Origin: Paenibacillus andongensis
Lineage (GTDB): Bacteria > Bacillota > Bacilli > Paenibacillales > NBRC-103111
Assembly (NCBI RefSeq): GCF_025369935.1
Contig: NZ_CP104467.1
Coordinates: 6,455,001 to 6,519,000 of the forward strand
Direction: 5' to 3'
DNA length: 64,000 bases
A program made the position numbers and the translations under genes. Shown here one piece after another: positions 1 to 8,889 of this stretch (position 1 is its first letter; every line of letters starts with the position of its first letter). The notes under the pieces are model-generated. The model did not search any database, had not been told where the DNA came from, and saw only the letters and a program-made list of their open reading frames with translations.

Positions 1-767
1 ACGCCCTGCTGCTTGAATTGTTTGATAAACAATCCGCCTGCTTTATAGTAAGCCGTCCAATACGTTGCGTCCGGCTGAGCTTGCTTCAGCTTGGAAACAA
101 GCGGGGAAAAGTCGGTTTCATCCGGATTGATTGCATCATAGACGACAACTTGTCCGCCTGCAGCGGTAACTGCCGCTTTTGTGCGTTCGGCTAAATCTTT
201 CGCATAACCGGAATTATCGTGAATGATGGCGATTTTTTTCGCGTTTTTCTTTTTCATCATGTAATCGGTTGCAATTTCGGCTTGGTGAAGAGTCGTACCG
301 TTGATCATGAATATTTCCGGGAACTTCTGATCGGAGATTTTCATCGAATTCGCGGCAGTAATGACCATCGGGATTCCGCTTTGATGGTACACGCCTGTTG
401 CCGGAATCGTAGCCCCGGAGCAATAACCGCCCACAATTGCGGTAACGCCTTGAGATACCAGTTTGTTAGCGGCCGCCGTCGCAGTTTGCGGATCGCAAGC
501 GTCATCTTCCGCAGTCAGTTTGATCTTTTTGCCGTTGATTCCGCCCGTCCCATTGATTTTCTCGACAGCGAGTTCAGCAGCTTGTTTCATATCCTGTCCC
601 ATTTTCGCTTCGTTACCGCTTAGAGGAAGCTGCAGTCCAATCAAAATGTCGCCTTCGGCAGCTTTACCGCTGGAGGTCGTCGAGGTCGTTCCTTGTCCGC
701 AAGCACTCAAAATCATCAAACTCGTGATAGCGCTTACAACAAACATGTTTTTAATTCGGTTCTTCAT
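1..767 (-). CDS. Branched-chain amino acid ABC transporter substrate-binding lipoprotein (partial)
   Basis: The window edge cuts this leftward gene; about 255 N-terminal residues are present. A lipoprotein signal with lipobox LSAC sits near residue 23, followed by a Ser/Thr/Gly linker. The mature part begins with DILIGLQLPLSG and contains GGYCSGATIPA, typical of LivJ/LivK-type periplasmic-binding proteins (Peripla_BP_6 fold). It probably captures a branched-chain or related amino acid outside the membrane for an ABC importer, whose other genes would lie beyond the left edge. The ATG is preceded by an AGGGGGT SD. The ligand cannot be read from the sequence. Confidence 0.9.
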   Translation of the reverse strand, partial: MKNRIKNMFVVSAITSLMILSACGQGTTSTTSSGKAAEGDILIGLQLPLSGNEAKMGQDMKQAAELAVEKINGTGGINGKKIKLTAEDDACDPQTATAAANKLVSQGVTAIVGGYCSGATIPATGVYHQSGIPMVITAANSMKISDQKFPEIFMINGTTLHQAEIATDYMMKKKNAKKIAIIHDNSGYAKDLAERTKAAVTAAGGQVVVYDAINPDETDFSPLVSKLKQAQPDATYWTAYYKAGGLFIKQFKQQG

Positions 768-1078
768 AGTAGACCCCCTAGTTTTGTGTTCATTGCTCAT
801 TCTATACACAAATTAGAAAAAAGTGTACAAGAAATATTTTACATTTGTGTTTAGTGTGTATATTATTTGAGTAATTCATTGTTGTTCTTGAACATTTTTA
901 CACATTTCTTCCAAACTGAAAAGCCCTTCTAAATCTTCTAATTCTCCTATTTCTTCAAAAACCAGCAAACAAATCAAAACTCAAGGAAACATAGTAACTG
1001 ATCGAATGTTTTTATATTCCACAATCTCGCTTACCTTGCAAAGATCCATAGCTAACTATCTTAACTAAGCTAAGCTTC

Positions 1079-1164
1079 GTCCCCTATCCCCTATCTCCTA
1101 CTCCTACCTCCTACCTCCTACCTCCTATCTCCTATGCGGTCGGTCGGTCGGTCGGTTGGTTGGT
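1079..1164. repeat. Two adjoining simple-sequence tracts
   Basis: About eight imperfect copies of a 6-7 base CCTACCT-like unit (1079-1135) are followed directly by five copies of CGGT (1137-1156) and two of TGGT. One strand is almost pure pyrimidine and then switches to G/T-rich. Such tracts are prone to slippage. They lie about 180 bases upstream of the proline dehydrogenase start and outside any recognised gene. Confidence 0.85.
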
Positions 1165-1207
1165 TGTTACTTGTTTGCTCGAATCAGCAGAACGTGTATG
1201 AAAATGG

Positions 1208-1325
1208 TTGTTCAACGGAAATTGTTCAATCACCCCCTCCAATTTACATTATTTTTAAACAATGACTGTTCAAATTTAAAATATTAGTGTATATTTCAAT
1301 TACACAATTAAACAACATTGTTCAA
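1208..1325 (+). promoter_or_regulatory. Cluster of TTGTTCAA boxes upstream of proline dehydrogenase
   Basis: Exact TTGTTCAA occurs at 1208-1215, 1222-1229 and 1318-1325, and TGTTCAA at 1267-1273. The first two are 14 bases apart. The last lies only 7 bases before the GGGGGA SD of the next gene. The repetition suggests binding sites for a regulator of proline use; the regulator is not identified in the window. Confidence 0.45.
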
Positions 1326-1345
1326 TTATTCTGGGGGAATCATAC

Positions 1346-2260
1346 ATGGAAATGATGCTGAGAAACATGTTTCAATCCTTGGGCAAAAGCCGCTCTGCGA
1401 ATCGATTAGCCAAAAAGTACGGCCTTCGGTTTGGAGCCGCCCGTTTTGTAGCCGGTGAAACCATCAAACAATCGATTGATGCTGTAAGCGGTCTCAATAA
1501 GGATGGTAGAATCGCGACTTTAGACCATCTAGGAGAATTCGTTTTTAGCGAAGAAGAAGCTACATTGTCCGCTGATATGTGCATACAAACATTAGATGCT
1601 ATTGCCAGCTCAGGCGTACAGTCCAATCTTTCGTTGAAAATGACATCACTCGGCCTAGATATTAGCAGAGAGCTTTGCGTAAGCAATATGAAACGAATTC
1701 TGAATCGAGCGCGTCAATATGGTAATTTTGTTCGGATCGATATGGAGGATTACGCGCACTGCCAAGTTTCTCTTGATATCTACCGTGAACTTCGTGAAGA
1801 GTTCGACAATGTAGGGATCGTGATTCAAGCTTATCTGTTCCGAACGGAGCAAGACATCCAGGATTTGAGTGCGATTAGAGCCAACTTGCGTCTCGTTAAA
1901 GGGGCCTATAAGGAGTCCCCTCAAGTTGCTTTTCCAGAAAAGAAAGACGTCGATGAAAATTATAAAAAAATCATTCAAATGCATTTGAAAAATGGTCATT
2001 ACTCGGCAATTGCCAGCCATGATGAAGCGATCATTAACTTCACGAAACAATTCGTAAGTGAGAATGGAATCTCCATAGATCAATTCGAATTTCAGATGCT
2101 TTATGGCATTTGTGAAGAGATGCAGAAGCAATTGGTTAAGGAAGGATACCGGGTCCGCGTCTACGTTCCCTATGGTGTCGATTGGTTTGGATATTTTATG
2201 AGACGGTTGGCCGAACGCCCAGCGAATGTCTGGTTTGTTCTTAAAAATATGTTTAAATAA
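1346..2260 (+). CDS. putB: Proline dehydrogenase
   Basis: This FAD enzyme oxidises L-proline to 1-pyrroline-5-carboxylate, passing electrons to the quinone pool. The 304 residues match the length of monofunctional Bacillus PutB/FadM. Family motifs seen are NLSLKMTSLG (around 94-103, with the conserved Lys), LRLVKGAYKE (181-190) and the C-terminal segment YVPYG...RRLAERPANVW, which carries the substrate-binding Arg residues. The ATG follows a GGGGGA SD by 7 bases. The P5C dehydrogenase gene starts 26 bases downstream, so the two steps from proline to glutamate form one operon. Confidence 0.95.
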   Translation: MEMMLRNMFQSLGKSRSANRLAKKYGLRFGAARFVAGETIKQSIDAVSGLNKDGRIATLDHLGEFVFSEEEATLSADMCIQTLDAIASSGVQSNLSLKMTSLGLDISRELCVSNMKRILNRARQYGNFVRIDMEDYAHCQVSLDIYRELREEFDNVGIVIQAYLFRTEQDIQDLSAIRANLRLVKGAYKESPQVAFPEKKDVDENYKKIIQMHLKNGHYSAIASHDEAIINFTKQFVSENGISIDQFEFQMLYGICEEMQKQLVKEGYRVRVYVPYGVDWFGYFMRRLAERPANVWFVLKNMFK

Positions 2261-2286
2261 GCCCACAAAGGGAGAGGAGAACGAAT

Positions 2287-3855
2287 ATGAGCACATATAC
2301 AAAAGTAACCCCTTATGCAAACGAACCCTTCACTAATTTTTCTTTGGATGAAAATAAGCAAGCCATGGAAGCCGCTATTGCGAAAGTGAAATCGGAATTA
2401 GGTCAAGAGTACCCGCTATATATTGGATCAGAGAAAGTAGTTACGGAAGCGAAAATCAAATCCATTAACCCAGGTAATGTGGATGAAGTGATTGGTTATG
2501 TGAGCAAAGCGGATCAGGCACTAGCGGAAAAAGCAATGGGAGCCGCTTTGGCGACTTTCGAATCTTGGAAGCGCGTTCATGTAAGAGAGAGAGCGGAATA
2601 CTTGTTTAAAGCGGCAGCGCTTATGCGTGAACGTAAGCATGAATTTTCTGCGCTTATGATCTTGGAATCAGGTAAGAACTACGTAGAAGCTGACGTAGAT
2701 ACTGCAGAAGCCATTGATTTCATCGAGTTCTACGCTCGGGAAATCATTCGTTTGAGTGAAATCAATGAGACTCAGCCGTTAACCAAAATTGCCGGTGAAG
2801 ACAATAAGATTTCCTATATCCCACTTGGTGTTGGCGTCATTATTCCGCCTTGGAACTTCCCGCTCGCTATCTGCGTGGGCATGACGACAGCTGCAGTTGT
2901 TTCAGGTAATACGGTTCTTCTTAAACCCGCTTCTACAACGCCAATCATTGCGCACAAGTTTGTCGCTTTGATGAGAGAAGTAGGACTTCCAGACGGTGTG
3001 ATCAATTTCATTCCGGGAAGCGGTGCTGAAGTTGGCGATTATTTGACGACACATCCGAAGACTCGTTTCATTAGCTTTACAGGTTCTAAAGAGGTTGGTC
3101 TACGCATTAACAAGTTGGCAGCGGACACGGTTCCAGGTCAGATTTGGATCAAACGCGTCGTTGCTGAAATGGGTGGAAAAGATGGCATTATCGTCGATGA
3201 AACGGCTGATCTGGATGCAGCAGCATCTGCGATTGTCGCATCAGCGTTCGGATTCCAAGGACAGAAATGTTCGGCTGGTTCCAGAGCGGTTATTGTGGAA
3301 TCGGTGTATGACGAGGTTGTAGAAAAAGTAACCGCTTTGACGAAGCAGCTGCAAATCGGGCTGCCAGAAAATAATTTCGCTGCAGGTCCAGTTATCGATA
3401 AGACTTCGTACGAAAGAATTTTGGAGTATATCGAAATCGGGAAACAAGAAGGCACTCTGCTTGCCGGCGGTGAGAAGGCTGAAGGAAACGGCTATTACAT
3501 CCAACCGACCGTATTCGGTAATGTGAGCGGCAAAGCAAGGATTATGCAAGAAGAGATCTTCGGACCCGTGCTCGCTATTGCGAAAGCGAAAGATTGGCAT
3601 GAAGCAATCGCGATGTACAATGACACCGAGTTCGGGTTGACAGGCGCTTACTTCTCCACGGACGAGGAACGTATCGCTGAAGCTCTAGAGACCGTGCATT
3701 GCGGTAACTTGTACATCAATCGCAAATGCACAGGCGCGTTGGTCGGCGTACACCCGTTTGGCGGATTCAATATGTCAGGTACAGATTCCAAAGCTGGCGG
3801 TTATGACTACCTCCTGCTCTTTACACAAGCTAAATTAACGTCCCGCAAAATGTAA
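2287..3855 (+). CDS. rocA: 1-pyrroline-5-carboxylate dehydrogenase
   Basis: An aldehyde dehydrogenase of 522 residues, close to Bacillus RocA/PutC (about 515), that oxidises P5C/glutamate semialdehyde to glutamate with NAD. Visible motifs are PWNFP (substrate channel), FTGSKEVG (cofactor loop), the general base Glu294 in EMGGKDG and the nucleophile Cys328 in GQKCSAGSR. A GGGAGAGGAG SD precedes the ATG. It is the second gene of the put operon and is followed by a strong terminator, so the glutamate dehydrogenase gene downstream probably has its own promoter. Confidence 0.96.
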   Translation: MSTYTKVTPYANEPFTNFSLDENKQAMEAAIAKVKSELGQEYPLYIGSEKVVTEAKIKSINPGNVDEVIGYVSKADQALAEKAMGAALATFESWKRVHVRERAEYLFKAAALMRERKHEFSALMILESGKNYVEADVDTAEAIDFIEFYAREIIRLSEINETQPLTKIAGEDNKISYIPLGVGVIIPPWNFPLAICVGMTTAAVVSGNTVLLKPASTTPIIAHKFVALMREVGLPDGVINFIPGSGAEVGDYLTTHPKTRFISFTGSKEVGLRINKLAADTVPGQIWIKRVVAEMGGKDGIIVDETADLDAAASAIVASAFGFQGQKCSAGSRAVIVESVYDEVVEKVTALTKQLQIGLPENNFAAGPVIDKTSYERILEYIEIGKQEGTLLAGGEKAEGNGYYIQPTVFGNVSGKARIMQEEIFGPVLAIAKAKDWHEAIAMYNDTEFGLTGAYFSTDEERIAEALETVHCGNLYINRKCTGALVGVHPFGGFNMSGTDSKAGGYDYLLLFTQAKLTSRKM

Positions 3856-3866
3856 GGCTGTGTGGG

Positions 3867-3898
3867 GCCCTCTATCATTCAATGGAGGGCTCTTTTTT
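3867..3898 (+). terminator. Intrinsic terminator after P5C dehydrogenase
   Basis: A 9-bp stem (3867-3875 with 3882-3890, one G-U pair, core GCCCTC/GAGGGC) with a 6-base loop is followed by TCTTTTTT. It closes the put operon 11 bases after the stop codon. Confidence 0.9.
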
Positions 3899-3939
3899 AA
3901 GAGTATTTCTCAACATATATATATTAGGGGGCTAATAAG

Positions 3940-5202
3940 ATGAGCGTTAAGGTAGAAAACGTGGAAAATGTAGATGTGTTGGCAAGAACGCAGCTGGTGA
4001 TTGAAACAGCATTGAAAAAAATGGGGTACGCGGACTCCCTTTATGAACTGCTTAAGGAACCATTGCGCCTATTGACGGTACGAATCCCATTAAAGATGGA
4101 TGATGGATCGGTTACCGTATTTACAGGCTATCGCGCTCAACATAATGATGCGGTTGGACCAACCAAGGGGGGCGTCCGCTTCCACCCAGATGTTACTGAA
4201 GAAGAAGTTAAAGCGCTTTCCATGTGGATGAGTATCAAATGCGGCATTACCAATCTGCCTTATGGTGGCGGCAAGGGCGGAATTCAATGTGATCCGCGTT
4301 CCATGTCTTTTCCAGAGTTAGAGCGGCTCAGCCGGGGCTATGTTCGCGCTATTAGCCAAGTTGTCGGTCCCACCAAAGACATTCCGGCACCTGATGTATT
4401 CACCAATTCGCAGATTATGGCATGGATGATGGATGAATACAGTCATATCCGCGAGTTTGACTCACCCGGATTTATTACAGGCAAGCCGCTGGTTCTTGGC
4501 GGATCTATAGGACGTGAAACGTCCACCGCATTAGGTGTAAGTATTGTGATGAATGAGGCTGCTAACGTTCTTGGGATTCCTATCCAAGGTGCGAAAATTA
4601 TCGTCCAAGGGTTTGGCAATGCGGGTAGCTATTTGGCCAAGTTCGTGCATGATGCGGGCGCTAAAGTGGTAGGCATTTCAGACGCAGTTGGTGCATTGTA
4701 TGACCCGAATGGACTAGATATTGATTATTTGCTGGATAGACGGGATTCTTTCGGAACCGTTACGAATTTATTTCCTAACCGTATTACGAATAAAGAGTTA
4801 TTAGTTCAGGAATGTGACATTTTAGTGCCAGCGGCTATAGAGAATCAAATTACGGAGGAAAACGCTTGGCAAATCAAGGCGAAGCTGCTGGTTGAGGCAG
4901 CTAATGGACCAACTACTACTATCGCGACAGAAATTTTAACGCAGAGGGGCATCATGATTGTTCCTGATGTTCTAGCCAGCGCGGGTGGTGTAGTGGTATC
5001 ATACTTTGAGTGGGTTCAAAATAATCAAGGTTATTATTGGACGGAGGAAGAGGTTAACGAGAGATTGCATAAAATTCTGGTTGATTCCTTCCATAACGTT
5101 TATCGAACTTCACTAGAGAAAAAAGTGGACATGCGTTTGTCAGCTTACATGGTTGGACTGAAGCGCATGGCTGAAGCTGTAAAGTGGAGAGGTTGGGTAT
5201 AA
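3940..5202 (+). CDS. gudB: NAD-type glutamate dehydrogenase
   Basis: Oxidatively deaminates glutamate to 2-oxoglutarate and ammonium, the step after P5C dehydrogenase. The 420 residues match Bacillus RocG/GudB (about 424). Seen are GPTKGGVRFHP, the PYGGGKGGI motif with the catalytic Lys, DIPAPDV, and the Rossmann fingerprint QGFGNAGSY. No internal repeat of the kind that inactivates GudB in laboratory B. subtilis is present. The start follows a GGGGG SD. The malic enzyme start lies one base after the stop, so the two genes are co-transcribed and probably translationally coupled. RocG versus GudB identity is a guess from context. Confidence 0.93.
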   Translation: MSVKVENVENVDVLARTQLVIETALKKMGYADSLYELLKEPLRLLTVRIPLKMDDGSVTVFTGYRAQHNDAVGPTKGGVRFHPDVTEEEVKALSMWMSIKCGITNLPYGGGKGGIQCDPRSMSFPELERLSRGYVRAISQVVGPTKDIPAPDVFTNSQIMAWMMDEYSHIREFDSPGFITGKPLVLGGSIGRETSTALGVSIVMNEAANVLGIPIQGAKIIVQGFGNAGSYLAKFVHDAGAKVVGISDAVGALYDPNGLDIDYLLDRRDSFGTVTNLFPNRITNKELLVQECDILVPAAIENQITEENAWQIKAKLLVEAANGPTTTIATEILTQRGIMIVPDVLASAGGVVVSYFEWVQNNQGYYWTEEEVNERLHKILVDSFHNVYRTSLEKKVDMRLSAYMVGLKRMAEAVKWRGWV

Positions 5203-5203
5203 A

Positions 5204-6607
5204 GTGGCACAAACAAGTATTATTTTCCGTTTAGAATTAGATCATAATAAGGTTAGTTTTGGCGATGTAGCGGCTGCCATCAGCAAGTCCGGAGGAGATA
5301 TTACCTCTATTGACGTGATACGTCCAGGTCATGATTTCTCCATTCGGGATATTACAGTCGATCTCTCGGATAAGGATGAAGCATTAATCGCTGAGTCTCT
5401 GAAACAACTTGAGGGCATTAAAATTATCAACGTCTCTGATCGCACCTTTCTCGTGCATTTAGGTGGCAAAATTACGATTCAGCCGACACTTCCGATCAAG
5501 AATCGCGATGATTTATCCAAGGTATATACCCCAGGTGTTGCTCGAGTCTGTACGGCGATAGCTGAAAATCCGAAGAAAGCGTATTCACTTACCATTAAGC
5601 GAAATACGGTGGCAGTTGTTACAGATGGTACTGCTGTTCTAGGTTTAGGCGACATTGGCCCGCATGCGGCAGCTCCGGTTATGGAAGGTAAAGCCATGCT
5701 CTTCAAGCAGCTCGCTGGCGTAGATGCGTTCCCGATCTGTTTGGATACACAGGATACCGAAGAAATCATTCGCACGATCAAAGCGATTAGTCCTATTTTC
5801 GGCGGTATTAACTTGGAAGACATCAGCTCTCCGCGCTGCTTTGAAATCGAGGATAGGCTCGCTGAAGAGTTGGAGATCCCAGTCTTTCATGATGATCAGC
5901 ACGGAACAGCCGTCGTTGTGATCGCGGGACTGCTCAATGCACTTAAAGTCGTTGGCAAGCGGATTGAAAATATCCGTATTGTCGTTAATGGAATAGGTGC
6001 TGCAGGTGTTTCGATTTGCAAAATGCTGCTTCAGGCGGGCGTTACGCACCTGGTTCCTGTAGATCGGGAAGGCGCTATCGTGCGCGGCGGGACTTACACT
6101 CACCCCATGTGGCAGTGGCTTGCCGAACAGCCTCAGGTGGAATCGACAGAGGGAACCCTTCAAGAAGTGATTCAAGGCGCAGACGTATTTATCGGGGTGT
6201 CAAGAGGTCGCCTATTGAAAGAAGAAGACGTGAAGAAGATGGCTCCTCAAAGCATCGTGTTCGCAATGGCCAATCCCGAACCTGAAATTACGCCGGAGGA
6301 GGCGCTCCCGCATGTTGCTGTATTTGCTACGGGACGAAGCGATTATCCGAACCAAATTAATAACGTGCTTGTATTCCCAGGATTATTCAGAGGCGCACTG
6401 GACTGCCGAGCACGGCGAATTAATGAGCCGATGAAGCTGGCCGCGGCGAGAGCGATTGCTTCCGTCGTTTCAGGGGCAGAGCTCAACCAACATTACATTA
6501 TCCCTAGTATTTTCAATGAGCAAGTCGTGGTACAAGTGCGCAAAGCTGTGATTGAAGCGGCTATTTTAACGAATGTTGCTCGGAGAACCCCGCCAGAGTT
6601 TAGGTAA
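5204..6607 (+). CDS. NAD-dependent malic enzyme with N-terminal ACT domain
   Basis: Decarboxylates malate to pyruvate, CO2 and NAD(P)H. Residues 1-80 look like an ACT regulatory domain (TSIIFRLELDH... alternating strands and helices); residues 85-467 are the malic enzyme core with YTPGVARVC, VTDGTAVLGLGDIG, FHDDQHGTAVV (metal ligands) and NGIGAAGVS (NAD site). The GTG start follows a GGAGAGG SD lying inside the end of the glutamate dehydrogenase gene. Coupling to that gene suggests that 2-oxoglutarate from proline/glutamate enters the TCA cycle and leaves as pyruvate. The ACT domain could sense an amino acid; the ligand is unknown. Confidence 0.93.
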   Translation: MAQTSIIFRLELDHNKVSFGDVAAAISKSGGDITSIDVIRPGHDFSIRDITVDLSDKDEALIAESLKQLEGIKIINVSDRTFLVHLGGKITIQPTLPIKNRDDLSKVYTPGVARVCTAIAENPKKAYSLTIKRNTVAVVTDGTAVLGLGDIGPHAAAPVMEGKAMLFKQLAGVDAFPICLDTQDTEEIIRTIKAISPIFGGINLEDISSPRCFEIEDRLAEELEIPVFHDDQHGTAVVVIAGLLNALKVVGKRIENIRIVVNGIGAAGVSICKMLLQAGVTHLVPVDREGAIVRGGTYTHPMWQWLAEQPQVESTEGTLQEVIQGADVFIGVSRGRLLKEEDVKKMAPQSIVFAMANPEPEITPEEALPHVAVFATGRSDYPNQINNVLVFPGLFRGALDCRARRINEPMKLAAARAIASVVSGAELNQHYIIPSIFNEQVVVQVRKAVIEAAILTNVARRTPPEFR

Positions 6608-6624
6608 TGGTAAAATAACCAAAC

Positions 6625-6673
6625 AAGAACAAGGAGCAGTTTGCTACGGCGAGCCTCTTCTTGTTCTTTTTTT
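6625..6673 (+). terminator. Intrinsic terminator after malic enzyme
   Basis: AAGAACAAG (6625-6633) pairs with CTTGTTCTT (6660-6668) around a long loop and runs into a T-tract (6667-6673). It ends the glutamate dehydrogenase-malic enzyme unit. Confidence 0.75.
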
Positions 6674-6779
6674 CTATACTAATCAATCGCGTAAGTCATC
6701 CATTAACCTATTTTCAAGACTTCTGCATAAGCTCCATCTCCTAAGATTATACATAAGGTATTAGAACTTCTGGAGGAGT

Positions 6780-7586
6780 GTGTCGGAATTGTCAAATGAA
6801 TTTGTTAGTCGTTCGTTGGATGAGATTCGATTCTGGTCACGTATTATGAAAGAGCATTCCTTATTTCTGAAGCTGGGATTTCGCTGTGAGGATACGCAAT
6901 TAATCCAAGAAGCCGATCATTTTTATCATACTTTTGAACAAATCGAAGGCAAATCCTATGCATTCACGGAGTTAACTGATCCTGAAGAAATCAAACGCTT
7001 TAACATGGAGGCTCACTTTGCCGCAACTCATATTTGGGCTTTTAAAAGAAGGGTCTTAGGTCTCATCATCCAATGTAAACTTCCTGGCGGTAACAATTTC
7101 CCTTTATTAGTTGATCATACCAGCCGAGAGGCCAATTATTTTAGAAATCGCTTAGAGGAATTAAATACAGGTCGATTAGAACCACTGCCCGATGCCATCA
7201 TTGATGAAAATGTCTTCTTTTTGAGAATAATGGCTGACCATGCGAAGTTCATCGGACATCTCCTTGATCCGTCTGAACGGAAACTCGTTGAGCAAGCTCG
7301 CAGCTTTAGTCAAGATTTCGACCAGCTGCTCTTTCAAGCCATTGATTTAAGCGGTATGCGTCCTGGGTCCCAAACGGAGCCGCTTCTCGACCAATTCCTT
7401 GATCAGAATCGCGTTTCTGTCGTTTCTCTGCGTGATTTCAAAAAAACAGCTAGGGATTTAATCGAAGCTTGTCGTATCAAAAGTATCATTCATCCTTTAC
7501 TGGCTGACCATGTGTTTCGTGAGGCTGAAAGATTTCTAACCATCATTGATATGTTCGAAGCAAGCCTAACAAGAAAACAAAACTAA
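6780..7586 (+). CDS. DUF2935 four-helix-bundle protein
   Basis: A 268-residue cytoplasmic protein made of two similar all-helical halves: FVSRSLDEIRFWSRIMKEH near the N-terminus and DENVFFLRIMADHAKFIGH around residue 140. This duplicated pattern with spaced Glu and His is typical of DUF2935, a ferritin-like helical family in Bacillota with no settled function; metal binding is plausible. The start is ambiguous: GGAGG at 6772-6776 is only 3 bases before the GTG at 6780 but 12 before an in-frame TTG at 6789. It is flanked by terminators and so is probably monocistronic. Confidence 0.8.
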   Translation: MSELSNEFVSRSLDEIRFWSRIMKEHSLFLKLGFRCEDTQLIQEADHFYHTFEQIEGKSYAFTELTDPEEIKRFNMEAHFAATHIWAFKRRVLGLIIQCKLPGGNNFPLLVDHTSREANYFRNRLEELNTGRLEPLPDAIIDENVFFLRIMADHAKFIGHLLDPSERKLVEQARSFSQDFDQLLFQAIDLSGMRPGSQTEPLLDQFLDQNRVSVVSLRDFKKTARDLIEACRIKSIIHPLLADHVFREAERFLTIIDMFEASLTRKQN

Positions 7587-7605
7587 ATTTAATCTACATA
7601 TTTAC

Positions 7606-7657
7606 AAAAAAAGCTCGCTCTCCGAGGCAACTACGGCCTCGTCGGGCAAGCTTTTTT
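7606..7657. terminator. Bidirectional terminator between DUF2935 gene and leuB
   Basis: AAAAAAGCT and AGCTTTTTT form the outer stem, with GAGGC/GCCTC pairing inside. Poly-A on one side and poly-T on the other allow it to work for the two convergent genes. Confidence 0.8.
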
Positions 7658-7658
7658 A

Positions 7659-8747
7659 TTATTTACGCATAGCGTCTACGATCAGTTGGCCCATTGCAAG
7701 AGTACCGATGGCTTGGCTCTTGTCAACCGCGATGTCGCCTGTACGGTGACCCGCATCCAGTACTTCTTTCACTGCACGCTCAATGGAATCCGCTGCTTCG
7801 TGGTAACCGAATGTCAAACGGAACATCAACGCTACCGAAAGAATGGTTGCGATTGGGTTGGAGATACCTTGACCTGCAATATCCGGAGCGGAGCCATGTA
7901 CCGGCTCGTACAAGCCGAAGCTGCCTTCGCCGAGAGAAGCGGATGCCAACATCCCGATGGAACCTGTCAGCATGGCTGCTTCATCACTCAAGATGTCGCC
8001 GAACATGTTTTCAGTCACGATGACGTCGAAGCTGGATGGGCGGCGCAGCAATTGCATCGCACAGTTATCAACGAGCACGTGCTCTAGCTCAACATCCGGG
8101 TAATCAACGGCAATGCGGTTCACAGTTTCGCGCCATAGACGGGAAGTTTCAAGAACGTTCGCTTTGTCTACAGAAGCAAGCTTCTTGCGACGTGTCTGTG
8201 CGATTTCAAATGCTTGACGAGCAATACGATCGATTTCTGTAACATTATAAGCACAAGTATCGACAGCTTCTTGACCATTCGCTGTTTCACGACGGAATTT
8301 CTCACCGAAGTAGATCCCGCCAGTCAATTCACGAACAACGATCAAATCCGTTCCTTCCAGCACTTCAGGCTTGAGCGTGGAAGCTTCTTTCAAGCAGTCG
8401 AAGATGAAAGCTGGACGAATGTTAGAGAATAATCCAAGCGCTTTACGAATACCGAGAAGGCCTGTTTCAGGACGAAGCTCTTTGGAGTTGTTATCCCATT
8501 TCGGTCCGCCAACAGCTCCTAGAAGTACAGCGTCTGCCGATTGGCAAACTTTCAACGTTTCTTCCGGAAGCGGTGTCCCTTTCTCATCAATCGCAATCCC
8601 GCCGAACAAGGCGTGCTCTGTTTCAAATTGATAACCGAATAATTCTTCGGTACGTTTCAATACTTTTTCCGCTTCTGCAACTACTTCTGGACCAATACCA
8701 TCTCCAGCGATTACAGCAATTTTTTTCACATCTGCCATGACTGCCAT
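7659..8747 (-). CDS. leuB: 3-isopropylmalate dehydrogenase
   Basis: Third step of leucine synthesis: NAD-dependent oxidation and decarboxylation of 3-isopropylmalate. The 362 residues include IAVIAGDGIGPEVV, the substrate-binding RPETGLLGIRK region, VRELTGGIYFG, DNCAMQL, TENMFGDILSDEA and EPVHGSAPDIAG, all family signatures. ATG codons at 8747 and 8738 compete: the AAGGAG SD is 3 bases from the first and 12 from the second, and the family usually begins near the second. It lies about 9 kb downstream of leuA on the same strand, separated by a germination operon; leuC and leuD are not in the window. Confidence 0.95.
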   Translation of the reverse strand: MAVMADVKKIAVIAGDGIGPEVVAEAEKVLKRTEELFGYQFETEHALFGGIAIDEKGTPLPEETLKVCQSADAVLLGAVGGPKWDNNSKELRPETGLLGIRKALGLFSNIRPAFIFDCLKEASTLKPEVLEGTDLIVVRELTGGIYFGEKFRRETANGQEAVDTCAYNVTEIDRIARQAFEIAQTRRKKLASVDKANVLETSRLWRETVNRIAVDYPDVELEHVLVDNCAMQLLRRPSSFDVIVTENMFGDILSDEAAMLTGSIGMLASASLGEGSFGLYEPVHGSAPDIAGQGISNPIATILSVALMFRLTFGYHEAADSIERAVKEVLDAGHRTGDIAVDKSQAIGTLAMGQLIVDAMRK

Positions 8748-8808
8748 TCACTCCTTAGATTAGTAAACCTGCTATTGAAAGCATTTACTATCGTTATATA
8801 CTGCTAAC

Positions 8809-8817
8809 ATTGTATCA
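8809..8817 (-). promoter_or_regulatory. leuB: Candidate extended -10 promoter for leuB
   Basis: On the minus strand TGATACAAT matches an extended -10 element about 60 bases before the leuB start. No good -35 is visible. It would allow leuB to be transcribed separately from the germination operon upstream. Confidence 0.3.
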
Positions 8818-8889
8818 TAAGTAGCCCCTCTTCTTTAGATATAAAAGCTATCGCATTTATAGGTATCACCTATCAACATTTTTCAATTA

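Larger units (their letters stand above)
768..1345. other. Divergent intergenic region with simple repeats and TTGTTCAA boxes
   Basis: This 578-base gap separates the divergent binding-protein gene and proline dehydrogenase gene. I see no credible gene. The left part is plain AT-rich sequence. The centre has a pyrimidine-rich heptanucleotide tract and a tetranucleotide tract (1079-1164). The last 140 bases contain repeated TTGTTCAA boxes just before the put gene. Promoters must lie here in both directions, but no convincing -35/-10 pair was found. Confidence 0.6.
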
